Below are positions 1 through 7,428 of a stretch of 13,129 nucleotides of DNA, piece by piece. Numbering within the stretch: position 1 is the stretch's first letter; every line of letters begins with the position of its first letter. Both the position numbers and the translations under genes were made by a program. A model generated the notes under the pieces. It searched no databases and had not been told where the DNA came from. It was given only the letters and a program-made list of their open reading frames with translations. Source of the DNA: JACIWB01 sp038818725 (GTDB lineage Archaea; Thermoplasmatota; E2; UBA202; JdFR-43); the NCBI GenBank assembly GCA_038818725.1, contig JAWAYL010000028.1, forward strand, positions 1 to 13,129, written 5' to 3'.

Positions 1-221
1 CTTTTATCTAGCTCTATCATCAAATGATTTGAAACATTAACTGGTAGATTTACAGGAGGAACTGGGGAAATGATAATTTCTCCCTTATCTGCATAAATTT
101 TTTTCTCAATCGCATCATTCCCAACTTTTCTGAAATAATTTTTTTCTTTTTCCTTGCCTGCTAACTCTATTTTTATATCTTCTTCCTCAATATTAAAATT
201 TAATCCATATACTCCAAACAT
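1..221 (-). CDS. DUF432-like protein, N-terminal part (runs off the window)
   Basis: This frame starts at the ATG at 221-219 and stays open to the window edge (73 codons), so the C-terminus lies outside. The protein begins MFGVYGLNFNIEEEDIKIEL and continues with a charged beta-rich stretch, then IIISPVPPVNLPVNVSNHL near residues 50-68. The MFG-Y-L opening and the P-x-P-P-V-N-L-P turn recall the archaeal DUF432 family, which has no established function; this is recognition from memory, without a profile match. The start lies one base after the stop of the DUF35 gene, so it is very probably the fourth gene of the mevalonate operon. Only a weak purine-rich stretch (GGAAAG) precedes the ATG. Confidence 0.6.
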   Translation of the reverse strand, partial: MFGVYGLNFNIEEEDIKIELAGKEKEKNYFRKVGNDAIEKKIYADKGEIIISPVPPVNLPVNVSNHLMIELDK

Positions 222-222
222 T

Positions 223-624
223 TTAATCTGCTTTCCTGAATTTATATCCATAATATATTGCTCCCGCGCTTCCATCTTGCTGGATGCGCCTGAGGCATGC
301 CTCTACTTTCATTCCTATGCTTATTTCATCTAGCTCGCAATCAACAATCTCGCCAGTTACATAGCAACCTTCTTCCATTTTTATAAGAGCAATTGCATAA
401 GGAACATTTTTTTCGAATTCAGGAGGAGCATTTCTTATTATTGTAAAACTTTCAACAGTTCCTTTTCCCTTAAGTTTATAATCTTCAATTTTCCCAATCG
501 ATTTTCTCCTGCAATTTGGGCAAATTTTAATTGGAGGGAAAAATATCTCATTGCATACATTGCATTTACTCCCTATAAGGTTATATCTTGCAGGTATTTC
601 TCGCCAGTATCGAGCAACTCCCAT
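223..624 (-). CDS. DUF35 zinc-ribbon/OB-fold protein, scaffold of the thiolase-HMG-CoA synthase complex
   Basis: This 133-residue protein has an N-terminal rubredoxin-like zinc ribbon (C21-x2-C24 and C35-x2-C38) followed by an OB-fold from about residue 50 to the end, the classic DUF35 arrangement. In methanogenic archaea the protein encoded beside thiolase and HMG-CoA synthase is known to bridge the two enzymes and share their CoA-binding channel, passing acetoacetyl-CoA along. The same gene order here supports that role; activity is inferred. The start ATG overlaps the thiolase stop by one base (TAATG) and has a strong GAGGTGA site four bases upstream, so the start is well fixed. Length is normal for the family. 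Confidence 0.92.
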   Translation of the reverse strand: MGVARYWREIPARYNLIGSKCNVCNEIFFPPIKICPNCRRKSIGKIEDYKLKGKGTVESFTIIRNAPPEFEKNVPYAIALIKMEEGCYVTGEIVDCELDEISIGMKVEACLRRIQQDGSAGAIYYGYKFRKAD

Positions 625-1790
625 TATATCACCTCTAAAATATGCACAACTGCAGTTCCTCCTGAACCACCTATATTGTGGGTTAGCCCTATTTCAGCAT
701 CCTTAACTTGCCTCTGCCCTGCTTCGTTGCGCAATTGCTGAACAATCTCAATTATCTGGGCAACGCCTGTAGCCCCAACAGGATGACCTTTTGCTTTAAG
801 TCCACCTGAAGTATTTACTGGTAGCTGTCCATTAAGAGATGTTAAGCCATCTTCTGTTGCTTTCCCTCCCTCACCTTTTTTAAAGAATCCCAAATCTTCA
901 ATAGCCATTATTTCAGCAATTGTAAAGCAATCATGGACTTCTGCGACATCTATATCTTTTGGTTCAATTCCCGCCATTTTATAAGCTTTTCTTGCAGCAT
1001 GCTGAGCTGCTGGTATGCCATCAAAAACTTTTCTACGATGCAATGAAATTGTATCATTTGCCTGCACACTTGCTGAAATTTTAATTGGCTTTTCGCAATG
1101 CTTTTTTGCAAATTCAAGAGGAGCAAGAACTACTGCAGCTGAGCCATCACTTATTGGACTGCAATCAAGCAGATGCAATGGATCAGCAACAATCTGCGAA
1201 TTAAGAACATCTTCAACAGTTATTCTATTCTTGAATTGGGCTTTTGGATTTAAACTACCATTGTAATGATTTTTTACCGCAACCATTGCAAGCTGCTCTT
1301 GAGTTGTTCCATATTTGTGCATATGATATCTTGCCATAAGAGCATATAAACCAGGAAAAGTTAACCCAAGAAATGCCTCCCACTCCCGATCTGCCGCTGA
1401 TGCAAGTATATCAGTTGCTTCTCCTCCTAAAACATCAGTCATTTTTTCTGCTCCTCCAACAACAACTATATCATACATTCCGCTTGCTACCGCTATATAC
1501 GCCTGATGCATTGCCACTCCTCCAGATGCGCATGCTGCTTCTACTCTTGTTGAAGGAATATGCAAATCCTGTAAGCCTGCTACTTCTATTGCAATACTGG
1601 CTATATGCTCCTGCCCTATGAAGCGGCCTGCGGACATTCCTCCAAGATATAGAGCATCTATTTTTTCTCCTTCTATACCTGCATCCTCTATTGCTCTTAT
1701 TCCTGCCTCGCCAACAAGCTCACGAAAAGATTTTTCCCAGAGTTCGCCAAATTCAGTCATTCCAACGCCTATAACCGCAACTTCCCTCAT
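624..1790 (-). CDS. Acetyl-CoA C-acetyltransferase (archaeal thiolase)
   Basis: This 388-residue thiolase condenses two acetyl-CoA to acetoacetyl-CoA, the first step of the mevalonate route to isoprenoid lipids. Visible motifs are the nucleophile C87 in EAACASGG, a HDCF motif with H286, and the C-terminal KGHPVGATG with H336. Near the end HNIGGSGG stands where bacterial biosynthetic thiolases have a catalytic Cys-Gly-Gly; this is normal for the archaeal/SCP2-like branch. The ATG overlaps the HMG-CoA synthase stop (ATGA) and follows a GAGGTGA site by three bases. Condensation is thermodynamically unfavourable alone, which explains tight coupling with the neighbouring synthase through the DUF35 protein. 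Length and motifs look intact. Confidence 0.93.
   Translation of the reverse strand: MREVAVIGVGMTEFGELWEKSFRELVGEAGIRAIEDAGIEGEKIDALYLGGMSAGRFIGQEHIASIAIEVAGLQDLHIPSTRVEAACASGGVAMHQAYIAVASGMYDIVVVGGAEKMTDVLGGEATDILASAADREWEAFLGLTFPGLYALMARYHMHKYGTTQEQLAMVAVKNHYNGSLNPKAQFKNRITVEDVLNSQIVADPLHLLDCSPISDGSAAVVLAPLEFAKKHCEKPIKISASVQANDTISLHRRKVFDGIPAAQHAARKAYKMAGIEPKDIDVAEVHDCFTIAEIMAIEDLGFFKKGEGGKATEDGLTSLNGQLPVNTSGGLKAKGHPVGATGVAQIIEIVQQLRNEAGQRQVKDAEIGLTHNIGGSGGTAVVHILEVI
629..635 (-). promoter_or_regulatory. Shine-Dalgarno site of the DUF35 gene
   Basis: The minus strand reads GAGGTGA, four bases before the ATG at 624. It lies inside the end of the thiolase gene and supports translation of an internal operon gene. 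Confidence 0.85.
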
Positions 1791-2809
1791 ATTTCACCTC
1801 TAAATTTCATATAAGTTGAATAATCAACATATTTTTTATTTTCTATCATTTTCTTTATATTGCATCTCTCATAGCTCTCAATTTTATCAGTAACAGTTAT
1901 ATCAAATGCATCTGAGCCAGCGCCTGAACCATATGAAACAGCAAATATTCTATCGCCAGGCTTTGCAACATCAAGAATTGAAGCAAGCCCGAGCATCGTT
2001 GAGCCAGAGTATGTATTTCCTATATATGGGCATAGCAATCCTTGCTCAATCTGCTTTTTTTCAAATCCTAAAATTTTTGCAACCCTTACTGGAAACTTTC
2101 CATTTGGCTGATGAAAAACTGCATAATTGTAATCGCTTGCCTTTGTTCCCATTTTTTCCATTAGCATTTTAGCTGCGCTTGTAATATGGCGGAAATAAGC
2201 TGGTTCGCCAGTAAATCTCTCTCCATGTCCTGGATAAGCTTCTCCTTCCCTTCGCCAGAAATCTGGAGTGTCGGTAGTGAAGGAAAGAGTACAATTTATC
2301 TTCGCTATTCCATCATTCCCTATAATAAATGCAGCTCCTCCCGCGGCGGCAGTATATTCAAGAGCATCGCCAGGCGCAGCCTGTGCAACATCTGCTCCTA
2401 TTGCCATGCCATATTTTATCATACCAGATTTAACTAAAGCGATGCAATTCTGCATGCCAGCAGTGCCAGCTTTGCAAGCAAATTCATAGTCAGCTGCTGT
2501 TAAGCATGGGGTTGCTTCTATTGCTTCAGCCACTATAGTTGCTGTTGGTTTAACTGCATATGGATGACTTTCTGAGCCAACATAAATTGCTCCTATTTCT
2601 TTTGGATTTATTTTTGCAGCTTTAACTGCTTTTCTTGCTGCTTCAACAGATATTGTCGCAGTATCTTCATCTATTGCAGGAACTGATTTTTCAAAAACAT
2701 TTAAGCCAGATGAAATTGCTTTTGCATCTCTTCCCCATACACGAGCTATTTCTTCAACCTTTATTCTATATCTTGGCACATAAGCCCCATAGCTAACTAT
2801 ATAGCTCAT
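1787..2809 (-). CDS. Hydroxymethylglutaryl-CoA synthase (archaeal type)
   Basis: This 340-residue enzyme adds acetyl-CoA to acetoacetyl-CoA to give HMG-CoA, the committed precursor of mevalonate. The catalytic triad is visible: E80 in GSESHPYAVKP, the acyl-carrying C112 in YEFACKAGTAG, and H233 in FHQPNGKFP. NTYSGST near residue 265 and YGSGAGSDAF near 293 complete the family pattern. I place the start at the ATG at 2809 (MSYIVSYGAYVPRY), because archaeal homologues begin here and a TATA box lies 26 bases upstream. The frame remains open 21 codons further to 2872, but that extension would contain the TATA box itself. It is the first gene of the operon with thiolase, DUF35 and the DUF432-like gene. 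No reductase is present in the window. Confidence 0.94.
   Translation of the reverse strand: MSYIVSYGAYVPRYRIKVEEIARVWGRDAKAISSGLNVFEKSVPAIDEDTATISVEAARKAVKAAKINPKEIGAIYVGSESHPYAVKPTATIVAEAIEATPCLTAADYEFACKAGTAGMQNCIALVKSGMIKYGMAIGADVAQAAPGDALEYTAAAGGAAFIIGNDGIAKINCTLSFTTDTPDFWRREGEAYPGHGERFTGEPAYFRHITSAAKMLMEKMGTKASDYNYAVFHQPNGKFPVRVAKILGFEKKQIEQGLLCPYIGNTYSGSTMLGLASILDVAKPGDRIFAVSYGSGAGSDAFDITVTDKIESYERCNIKKMIENKKYVDYSTYMKFRGEI
1794..1800 (-). promoter_or_regulatory. Shine-Dalgarno site of the thiolase gene
   Basis: GAGGTGA on the minus strand, three bases before the thiolase ATG, embedded in the last codons of the HMG-CoA synthase gene. Confidence 0.85.
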
Positions 2810-2830
2810 TACTGCAACATGTTTTTGCAA

Positions 2831-2840
2831 TATATAAAAA
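2831..2840 (-). promoter_or_regulatory. TATA box of the HMG-CoA synthase operon
   Basis: The minus strand reads TTTTTATATA, centred 26 bases before the ATG at 2809. This is the usual distance from an archaeal TATA box to the transcription start, so the mRNA probably begins at or next to the ATG (leaderless). No Shine-Dalgarno site precedes this ATG, in agreement. Confidence 0.75.
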
Positions 2841-3149
2841 TGTCGAAATTGAAGGAAGAGTGTCGAGCCCACCGATTTTGCATGTAAAAGATAAAAATAA
2901 TGAAATTTTTATTGGTTATTTTATAATTAAAAACGAAAAATTTTCCACGAGATAAATTATTTAAGCCAAATCCTAAGAGTAAAGCTCTTGTTAAAGTATA
3001 TTTTCTTCTATTGAATTTTTATAATTTGTATTGTTCATCATCTTTTTTCGGATACCCGTTCATAAGATGACGCTCTTATTATGTATTTATGAAGGATAGA
3101 ATCCCACCATAAAATAATTTTATAATCTAGTAAAAAATTACTTGCAAAA
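2841..3149. other. Intergenic region with two small hairpins
   Basis: I see no convincing gene here. The plus strand contains AAGAG-TAAAG-CTCTT at 2975-2989 (5-base-pair stem) and ATAAGA-TGACGC-TCTTAT at 3062-3079 (6-base-pair stem); both are modest and could be chance. A minus-strand frame is open for about 69 codons up to 2809, but it has no upstream start codon and runs through the TATA box of the HMG-CoA synthase operon, so I do not call it. An ATGATGA resembling a C box occurs on the minus strand near 3030, but I find no D box at a suitable distance. Confidence 0.5.
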
Positions 3150-3158
3150 TTTATATAA
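3150..3158 (+). promoter_or_regulatory. TATA box upstream of the PKD lipoprotein gene
   Basis: TTTATATAA is preceded by GCAAAA, a good match to an archaeal BRE/TATA pair. Transcription would start near 3180, giving a leader of about 50 bases if the ATG at 3231 is used. A second AT-rich candidate, TTTTTATATTTTA at 3196-3208, would give a near-leaderless transcript from that ATG. I cannot decide between them. Confidence 0.6.
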
Positions 3159-3230
3159 GACCCAAGATAGTGCCAACAAATTTTGAAGGATAAAATTTTT
3201 ATATTTTACGCGATTTTATATTGTGAAAAA

Positions 3231-4133
3231 ATGAGGAAAGGAAAATGTAAAATAATCATTACAAGTATATTTATATTCTTTGTTTTACATTTATTTGGAT
3301 GTATTGGGGAAAGTAAGAACGGGGAAAGTAAGAACACCCCTCCTGTAGTTTCTATAAGTGCATCTCCGTTAAGTGGGTGCGAACCTCTAACCGTATCCTT
3401 CACTGCTTCTGCGACTGACCCAGACGGGATTGTGGTCTCCTACTATTGGAATTTTAAGGACGGGACCACATCTACCCAACCAAATCCAGTTCATACATTC
3501 CGTGCTAAAGGAATGTATGAGATTCAAAATTACGAGGTGGTTCTCACTGTAACAGATAACGACGGATTAACAGCAACTACTTCTATTACTATAACAGTTC
3601 TTCTAGATACAGATGAAGATAGCGTCCCCGATATAAATGATATCGATGATGATAATGATGGATATCTGGATAGCGAAGATTATATTCCAAAACAGGATGC
3701 GAAGATTGAAATTTTTTTAGAAAGCTTTAAGGTAATTGATTATGTAGATTCCTACCCCAATCATCTCAATGCACAAATTTACTTTGAGATTTATATTAAT
3801 GGGCAACCTGAAACAAGAGCGCCTTCTTCTGGCTTTTGGAATGTTGAGGTAGGAAAATTAGAAACCGTGAATTGGAGTTTCGTATATAATTGTCCAGATA
3901 ATAAAAATATGCATAATATAAATATCAGAATGTACGATAAAGATGAGTTCCAAGACGACTTGCTTGACATAGACGGACATGATGATACCCAAGGTTTAAC
4001 AGTTTATTATAATATTCAAACTAATACATGGAATGGAGATGATACAGATGGAGTAACTGATGGAAGTGATGATGGAACTCAATATACCGATGAGGATGAT
4101 TGTTATCTCAAATATAACATAAGAATTATATAG
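3231..4133 (+). CDS. Secreted PKD-domain lipoprotein with calcium-type Asp repeats
   Basis: From the ATG at 3231 this is a 300-residue protein. It has a basic start (MRKGKCK), a hydrophobic core, and the lipobox L-F-G-C, so C24 is the likely lipidated first residue of the mature, membrane-anchored, extracellular form. A PKD immunoglobulin-like domain covers about 37-124 (DPDGIVVSYYWNFKDG, then VVLTVTDNDG). A DTDEDSVPDINDIDDDNDGY stretch (126-145) resembles thrombospondin type-3 or dockerin calcium loops. Residues 158-300 form a second beta-rich domain with YDKDEFQDDLLDIDGHDD and a tail rich in Asp and Gly, possibly calcium-binding and C2-like. The frame is open upstream to a TTG at 3183, but the ATG gives a much better signal peptide. 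The role is unknown; surface binding or cell-envelope structure is plausible. It is a single-gene unit with a T-rich stretch after the stop. Confidence 0.8.
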   Translation: MRKGKCKIIITSIFIFFVLHLFGCIGESKNGESKNTPPVVSISASPLSGCEPLTVSFTASATDPDGIVVSYYWNFKDGTTSTQPNPVHTFRAKGMYEIQNYEVVLTVTDNDGLTATTSITITVLLDTDEDSVPDINDIDDDNDGYLDSEDYIPKQDAKIEIFLESFKVIDYVDSYPNHLNAQIYFEIYINGQPETRAPSSGFWNVEVGKLETVNWSFVYNCPDNKNMHNINIRMYDKDEFQDDLLDIDGHDDTQGLTVYYNIQTNTWNGDDTDGVTDGSDDGTQYTDEDDCYLKYNIRII

Positions 4134-4154
4134 ATATAAGAGTTCACCTTCAAT

Positions 4155-4183
4155 ATTTTATCTTTTTACTCATTTCTTTTCTT
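4155..4183 (+). terminator. T-rich probable terminator of the lipoprotein gene
   Basis: About 20 bases after the stop the plus strand carries repeated T runs (TATTTTATCTTTTTACT, then TTTCTTTTCTT). Archaeal RNA polymerase often stops at such U-rich tracts without a hairpin. The next gene has its own promoter, which fits termination here. Confidence 0.4.
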
Positions 4184-4210
4184 AATCCCTCAGCTCCAGC
4201 TCCAGCAAAA

Positions 4211-4219
4211 TTATTAATA
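4211..4219 (+). promoter_or_regulatory. TATA-like box of the acyl-CoA synthetase gene
   Basis: TTATTAATA, preceded by AGCAAAA as a possible BRE, is centred about 27 bases before the ATG at 4242. This predicts a leaderless mRNA. No Shine-Dalgarno match precedes the ATG. Confidence 0.6.
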
Positions 4220-4241
4220 ACAAAAAAACATTTCAGAAAAC

Positions 4242-5843
4242 ATGAAAGATAGATACCAAGAATGGGTGAGAAATTTTAAATGGGAGGTGCCAGAATATTA
4301 TTCAATTTGTGAAGTTGTTGATAAAACAGCTAAGGATAGAAGCAGGGTAGCAATATATTATGAAGATGAAAGCGGAAACAGAGAAAAAATGACTTACTGG
4401 GAGTTAAGAGATGAATCAAACAGGTTTGCAAACTTTTTGAAAGGCTTAGGAATGAGAAAAGGAGATAGAATAATTATAATAATGCCTCGCCTGCCGGAAG
4501 TTTTTGTTGCTCAAATAGGAAGCTTTAAAGCGGGGGCAATAGTAATTCCTTGTCCAGATATGCTGAGGGCAAAAGACATTGAATATAGAGCAAATAATAG
4601 CGGTGCAAAAACAATAATCGCTCATCGCAATTCTACAAATTTTGTTGATGAAATTAGAGATAAAATAAATGTTGAAAATTATATTATAGTTGATGGAGAA
4701 AAAGATGGATGGATAAGCTACAATGAAATAAAGAAAGAATCGAGAAATTTTGATTATGAAAGAATAAAATCAAGTGATATAATGACAATAAATTATACAT
4801 CTGGAACTACAGGTGAGCCAAAAGGAGTAATGCATAATCACGCATGGATCTATTGCATGGCAAAAACAAATGCTATTTACTGGTGGAATGCGAAACCAAA
4901 TGAACTGCTATGGGCAACTACAAGTCCTGGATGGGCAAAATGGTTCTGGTCTCCAATAGGAGTTGCTCTTGCAATAGGAGCATCTCAATTAATATATAAT
5001 GGCAGATTTAATGCAAAAAAATATCTTGAGCTGATGGAAAAATATCGCATCAATAGATTTTGCTCTACTCCCACTGAATATAGACTTTTCGCTCAAGAAG
5101 ATTTGGAGAGCTATGATTTAAAGGATATGAAAAAGTTTTTAAGCGCAGGAGAAGCATTAAATAGAGAAGTAATTGACAGATTTAAAAAAGCATATGGTCT
5201 GCTTATTTACGATGGCTATGGACAAACAGAAACAACAGGGCTCGTATGCAACTACGATGGCATAAAGGTGAAGCCCGGCTCAATGGGCAAGCCGATGCCC
5301 GGCGCCAACATCGAAATAGTTGATGAAAATGGAAATGTTTTGCCAGCAGGCCAGACAGGGCAGATTGCTGTGCCAATAAACCATCCTGGACTTATGGTTG
5401 GTTACTGGAATGGCAAGAAAATTGAGGAGCTTGCGGTAAATGGTTTTTATCTTACTGGTGATTTAGCAAGGAAGGATGAGGACGGCTATATTTGGTTTGA
5501 AGGAAGAGCGGATGATGTAATAAAATCATCTGGCTATAGAATTGGTCCTTTTGAAGTAGAAGATGCTCTTGTGAGGCATCCCGCAGTGTTAGAGGCAGCT
5601 GTTGTTGCATCTCCTGACAAAATAAGAGGAAATATTGTTAAAGCATTTGTTGTTCTTGCAAAAGGATATGAGCCAAGCGAAAAGCTTGTAAGCGAGTTGC
5701 AGGAATTTGTAAAACAGCAGACCGCTCCATATAAATATCCAAGGGAAATAGAGTTTGTTGAAAGTCTTCCAAAGACAATAAGCGGGAAAATAAAAAGAGC
5801 TGAACTAAGAGAGCTTGAAAGAAAAAGAAAAGGCGCTATTTAA
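4242..5843 (+). CDS. AMP-forming acyl-CoA synthetase, medium-chain/acetyl-CoA synthetase-like
   Basis: This 533-residue ANL-superfamily enzyme activates a carboxylic acid with ATP to an acyl-adenylate and then an acyl-CoA. Motifs occur in order: the P-loop YTSGTTGEPKG (185-195), YGQTET (326-331), TGD (405-407), GRADDVIKSSGYRIGPFEVE (421-440), and the catalytic lysine K516 in KTISGKIKR. TSPGWAKWFWS (227-237) and the overall length resemble medium-chain acyl-CoA synthetases of the MACS/AcsM type found in methanogens and other archaea, more than the longer classic acetyl-CoA synthetases. The true acid cannot be read from the sequence; branched or aromatic acids from amino-acid breakdown are possible. 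It is a single gene whose stop region overlaps that of the convergent glycyl-tRNA synthetase gene by eight bases. Codons 340-357 are unusually rich in G/C-ending codons. Confidence 0.88.
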   Translation: MKDRYQEWVRNFKWEVPEYYSICEVVDKTAKDRSRVAIYYEDESGNREKMTYWELRDESNRFANFLKGLGMRKGDRIIIIMPRLPEVFVAQIGSFKAGAIVIPCPDMLRAKDIEYRANNSGAKTIIAHRNSTNFVDEIRDKINVENYIIVDGEKDGWISYNEIKKESRNFDYERIKSSDIMTINYTSGTTGEPKGVMHNHAWIYCMAKTNAIYWWNAKPNELLWATTSPGWAKWFWSPIGVALAIGASQLIYNGRFNAKKYLELMEKYRINRFCSTPTEYRLFAQEDLESYDLKDMKKFLSAGEALNREVIDRFKKAYGLLIYDGYGQTETTGLVCNYDGIKVKPGSMGKPMPGANIEIVDENGNVLPAGQTGQIAVPINHPGLMVGYWNGKKIEELAVNGFYLTGDLARKDEDGYIWFEGRADDVIKSSGYRIGPFEVEDALVRHPAVLEAAVVASPDKIRGNIVKAFVVLAKGYEPSEKLVSELQEFVKQQTAPYKYPREIEFVESLPKTISGKIKRAELRELERKRKGAI

Positions 5844-7428
5844 TTCTCTCTTCTATCCATTTAACTGCTTCCTCTTTTTTTATTCTTATCTGCTCTGAAG
5901 TGTCTCTAAAGCGGATTGTTATTGTATCATCATCTTTTGTTTGGTAATCAACAGTAATGCAAAAAGGCGTTCCAATTTCATCCATTCTTGCATATCTTCT
6001 TCCTATACTTCCGCTCTCATCATAAAAGCACATTATTTTATTTCTTCTTAAATCTCTTTCAATTTCCTTTGCAATTTCTGGCAAGCCATCTTTAGCAACA
6101 AGAGGAAAAACTCCCGCTTTTATAGGAGCAATGTTTGGAGGAAGAGAAAGAATTACATATTTTTCTCCTTCTTTTTCCTTCTCTATATAATTATGCTCAA
6201 TTATAAAATAAAAAATTCTGTCTATTCCATAAGATGGTTCTATCACATGAGGCAAAAATTTCCTTAAATATACATTTTCCTCTTTTTCAACTATCTCATA
6301 AAATTCTTCTCCTATTTCATATTTTTCTCCATCTATTTCAATGCTTAACTTTCCATTGAATTCAATTCCATCTAGCTTTTCCCTAATAATTTTTGCTTTC
6401 TCTTTAAATACTTTCCCTAAATTCTCCATTTTTAATTTTACCACCTTTTTCTTTACTTTTACTGGTTTGTCAAGCATCCGCATAGCATGCATGTCAACGC
6501 CAGTCGCTTTCATATGAGCTTGAAGATCATAAGTGCAGCGATCTGCGATTCCAACACATTCAACCCATCCAAATCTACTTGAATAAACCTCCGCATCCCA
6601 ACACTCATTTGCATAATGAGCAAGCTCATCCTTTGCATGCTTTCTGAAACGAATTTTTTTCTCATCTATTCCAACTTTTATTAAAAATCTTTTTGTCAAT
6701 GCAAGATAATATGCAATTGCCTCATTACCGAATATTTTTCCAATTGCATCCTTGAGCTTTATTTTCTCTTCCTTCCCTTCATAAAATATGTTCAGCTCCT
6801 CGTTCTCAAATTCTTTAAATTTTTCATGCCTTTTATTTTCTCCATCAAAAAATATTTCAGCTTCTGCCATAGAAAATTCTCTTAACCTTATCATTCCCTG
6901 TCTCGGCGAAACTTCATTTCTAAAACCTTTTCCAATCTGAACAATTCCAAATGGAATTTTCTTCCTTGAAAATTCATAAAGGAATGGAAAATCAACAAAT
7001 ATTCCCTGTGCCGTCTCTGGCCTTAAAAAGGCTTTTTCTTTTTTTCTTCCTATGGCTGTTTCAAACATTAGATTTACCTCGCTTCTTATAACATCCCCTC
7101 CGCAAATTGGGCATTTTTCATTTTTTAACTCCTCAACTTTAAAATTTATTTCACATTTTTTGCAATATCCAATTTCATCTATGAATTCATCTACATGACC
7201 AGATGCTTTCAATACTGCAAAAGGAGTTATAATAGGCGTAGATATCTCATAAAATCCTTCATTAATAACATAAAAATTCCTCCATTCATTCTCTATATTG
7301 TTTTTCATCAAACAGCCTAAGGGACCATAATCATAAAAACCAGCTTCACCACCATAAATTTCATAGGAAGGATAAATAAATCCTCTCCTTTTTGCCATCG
7401 CCATTATTTTTTCATATATATCTGTCAT
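5836..7428 (-). CDS. glyS: Glycine--tRNA ligase (archaeal/eukaryal homodimeric type)
   Basis: This 530-residue class II synthetase charges tRNA-Gly with glycine in the cytoplasm. The N-terminus carries GFIYPSYEIYGGEAGFYDYGPLG (16-38). A zinc-ribbon insertion has C89-x2-C92 and C106-x2-C109. RPETAQG is at 136-142, motif 2 with FRNEVSPRQGMIRLREF is at 169-185, WVECVGIADRCTYDL is at 288-302, and motif 3 with GIDRIFYF is at 401-408. The anticodon-binding domain runs from about 430 to the end (APIKAGVFPL, GRRYARMDEIGTPF). The start ATG overlaps the stop of the CBS gene by four bases (ATGA), so it is translated as the last gene of the sensor-kinase operon. Length and motifs are complete. The gene ends tail to tail with the acyl-CoA synthetase, sharing eight bases. 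Confidence 0.95.
   Translation of the reverse strand: MTDIYEKIMAMAKRRGFIYPSYEIYGGEAGFYDYGPLGCLMKNNIENEWRNFYVINEGFYEISTPIITPFAVLKASGHVDEFIDEIGYCKKCEINFKVEELKNEKCPICGGDVIRSEVNLMFETAIGRKKEKAFLRPETAQGIFVDFPFLYEFSRKKIPFGIVQIGKGFRNEVSPRQGMIRLREFSMAEAEIFFDGENKRHEKFKEFENEELNIFYEGKEEKIKLKDAIGKIFGNEAIAYYLALTKRFLIKVGIDEKKIRFRKHAKDELAHYANECWDAEVYSSRFGWVECVGIADRCTYDLQAHMKATGVDMHAMRMLDKPVKVKKKVVKLKMENLGKVFKEKAKIIREKLDGIEFNGKLSIEIDGEKYEIGEEFYEIVEKEENVYLRKFLPHVIEPSYGIDRIFYFIIEHNYIEKEKEGEKYVILSLPPNIAPIKAGVFPLVAKDGLPEIAKEIERDLRRNKIMCFYDESGSIGRRYARMDEIGTPFCITVDYQTKDDDTITIRFRDTSEQIRIKKEEAVKWIEERIK

Noticed and set aside
2809..3020. Minus-strand open frame of about 69 codons upstream of HMG-CoA synthase
   Set aside because: It has no start codon near its beginning, crosses the promoter of the operon and its translation resembles no family; it is expected by chance in AT-rich DNA.
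3020..3040. C-box-like ATGATGA on the minus strand, suggesting a C/D box RNA
   Set aside because: No CTGA D box or C'/D' pair is found at the right distance.
3183..3230. Upstream TTG start for the PKD lipoprotein
   Set aside because: It would place 16 extra residues before a complete lipoprotein signal peptide; the ATG at 3231 gives the standard basic-hydrophobic-lipobox layout. The TATA box at 3150-3158 keeps some doubt.
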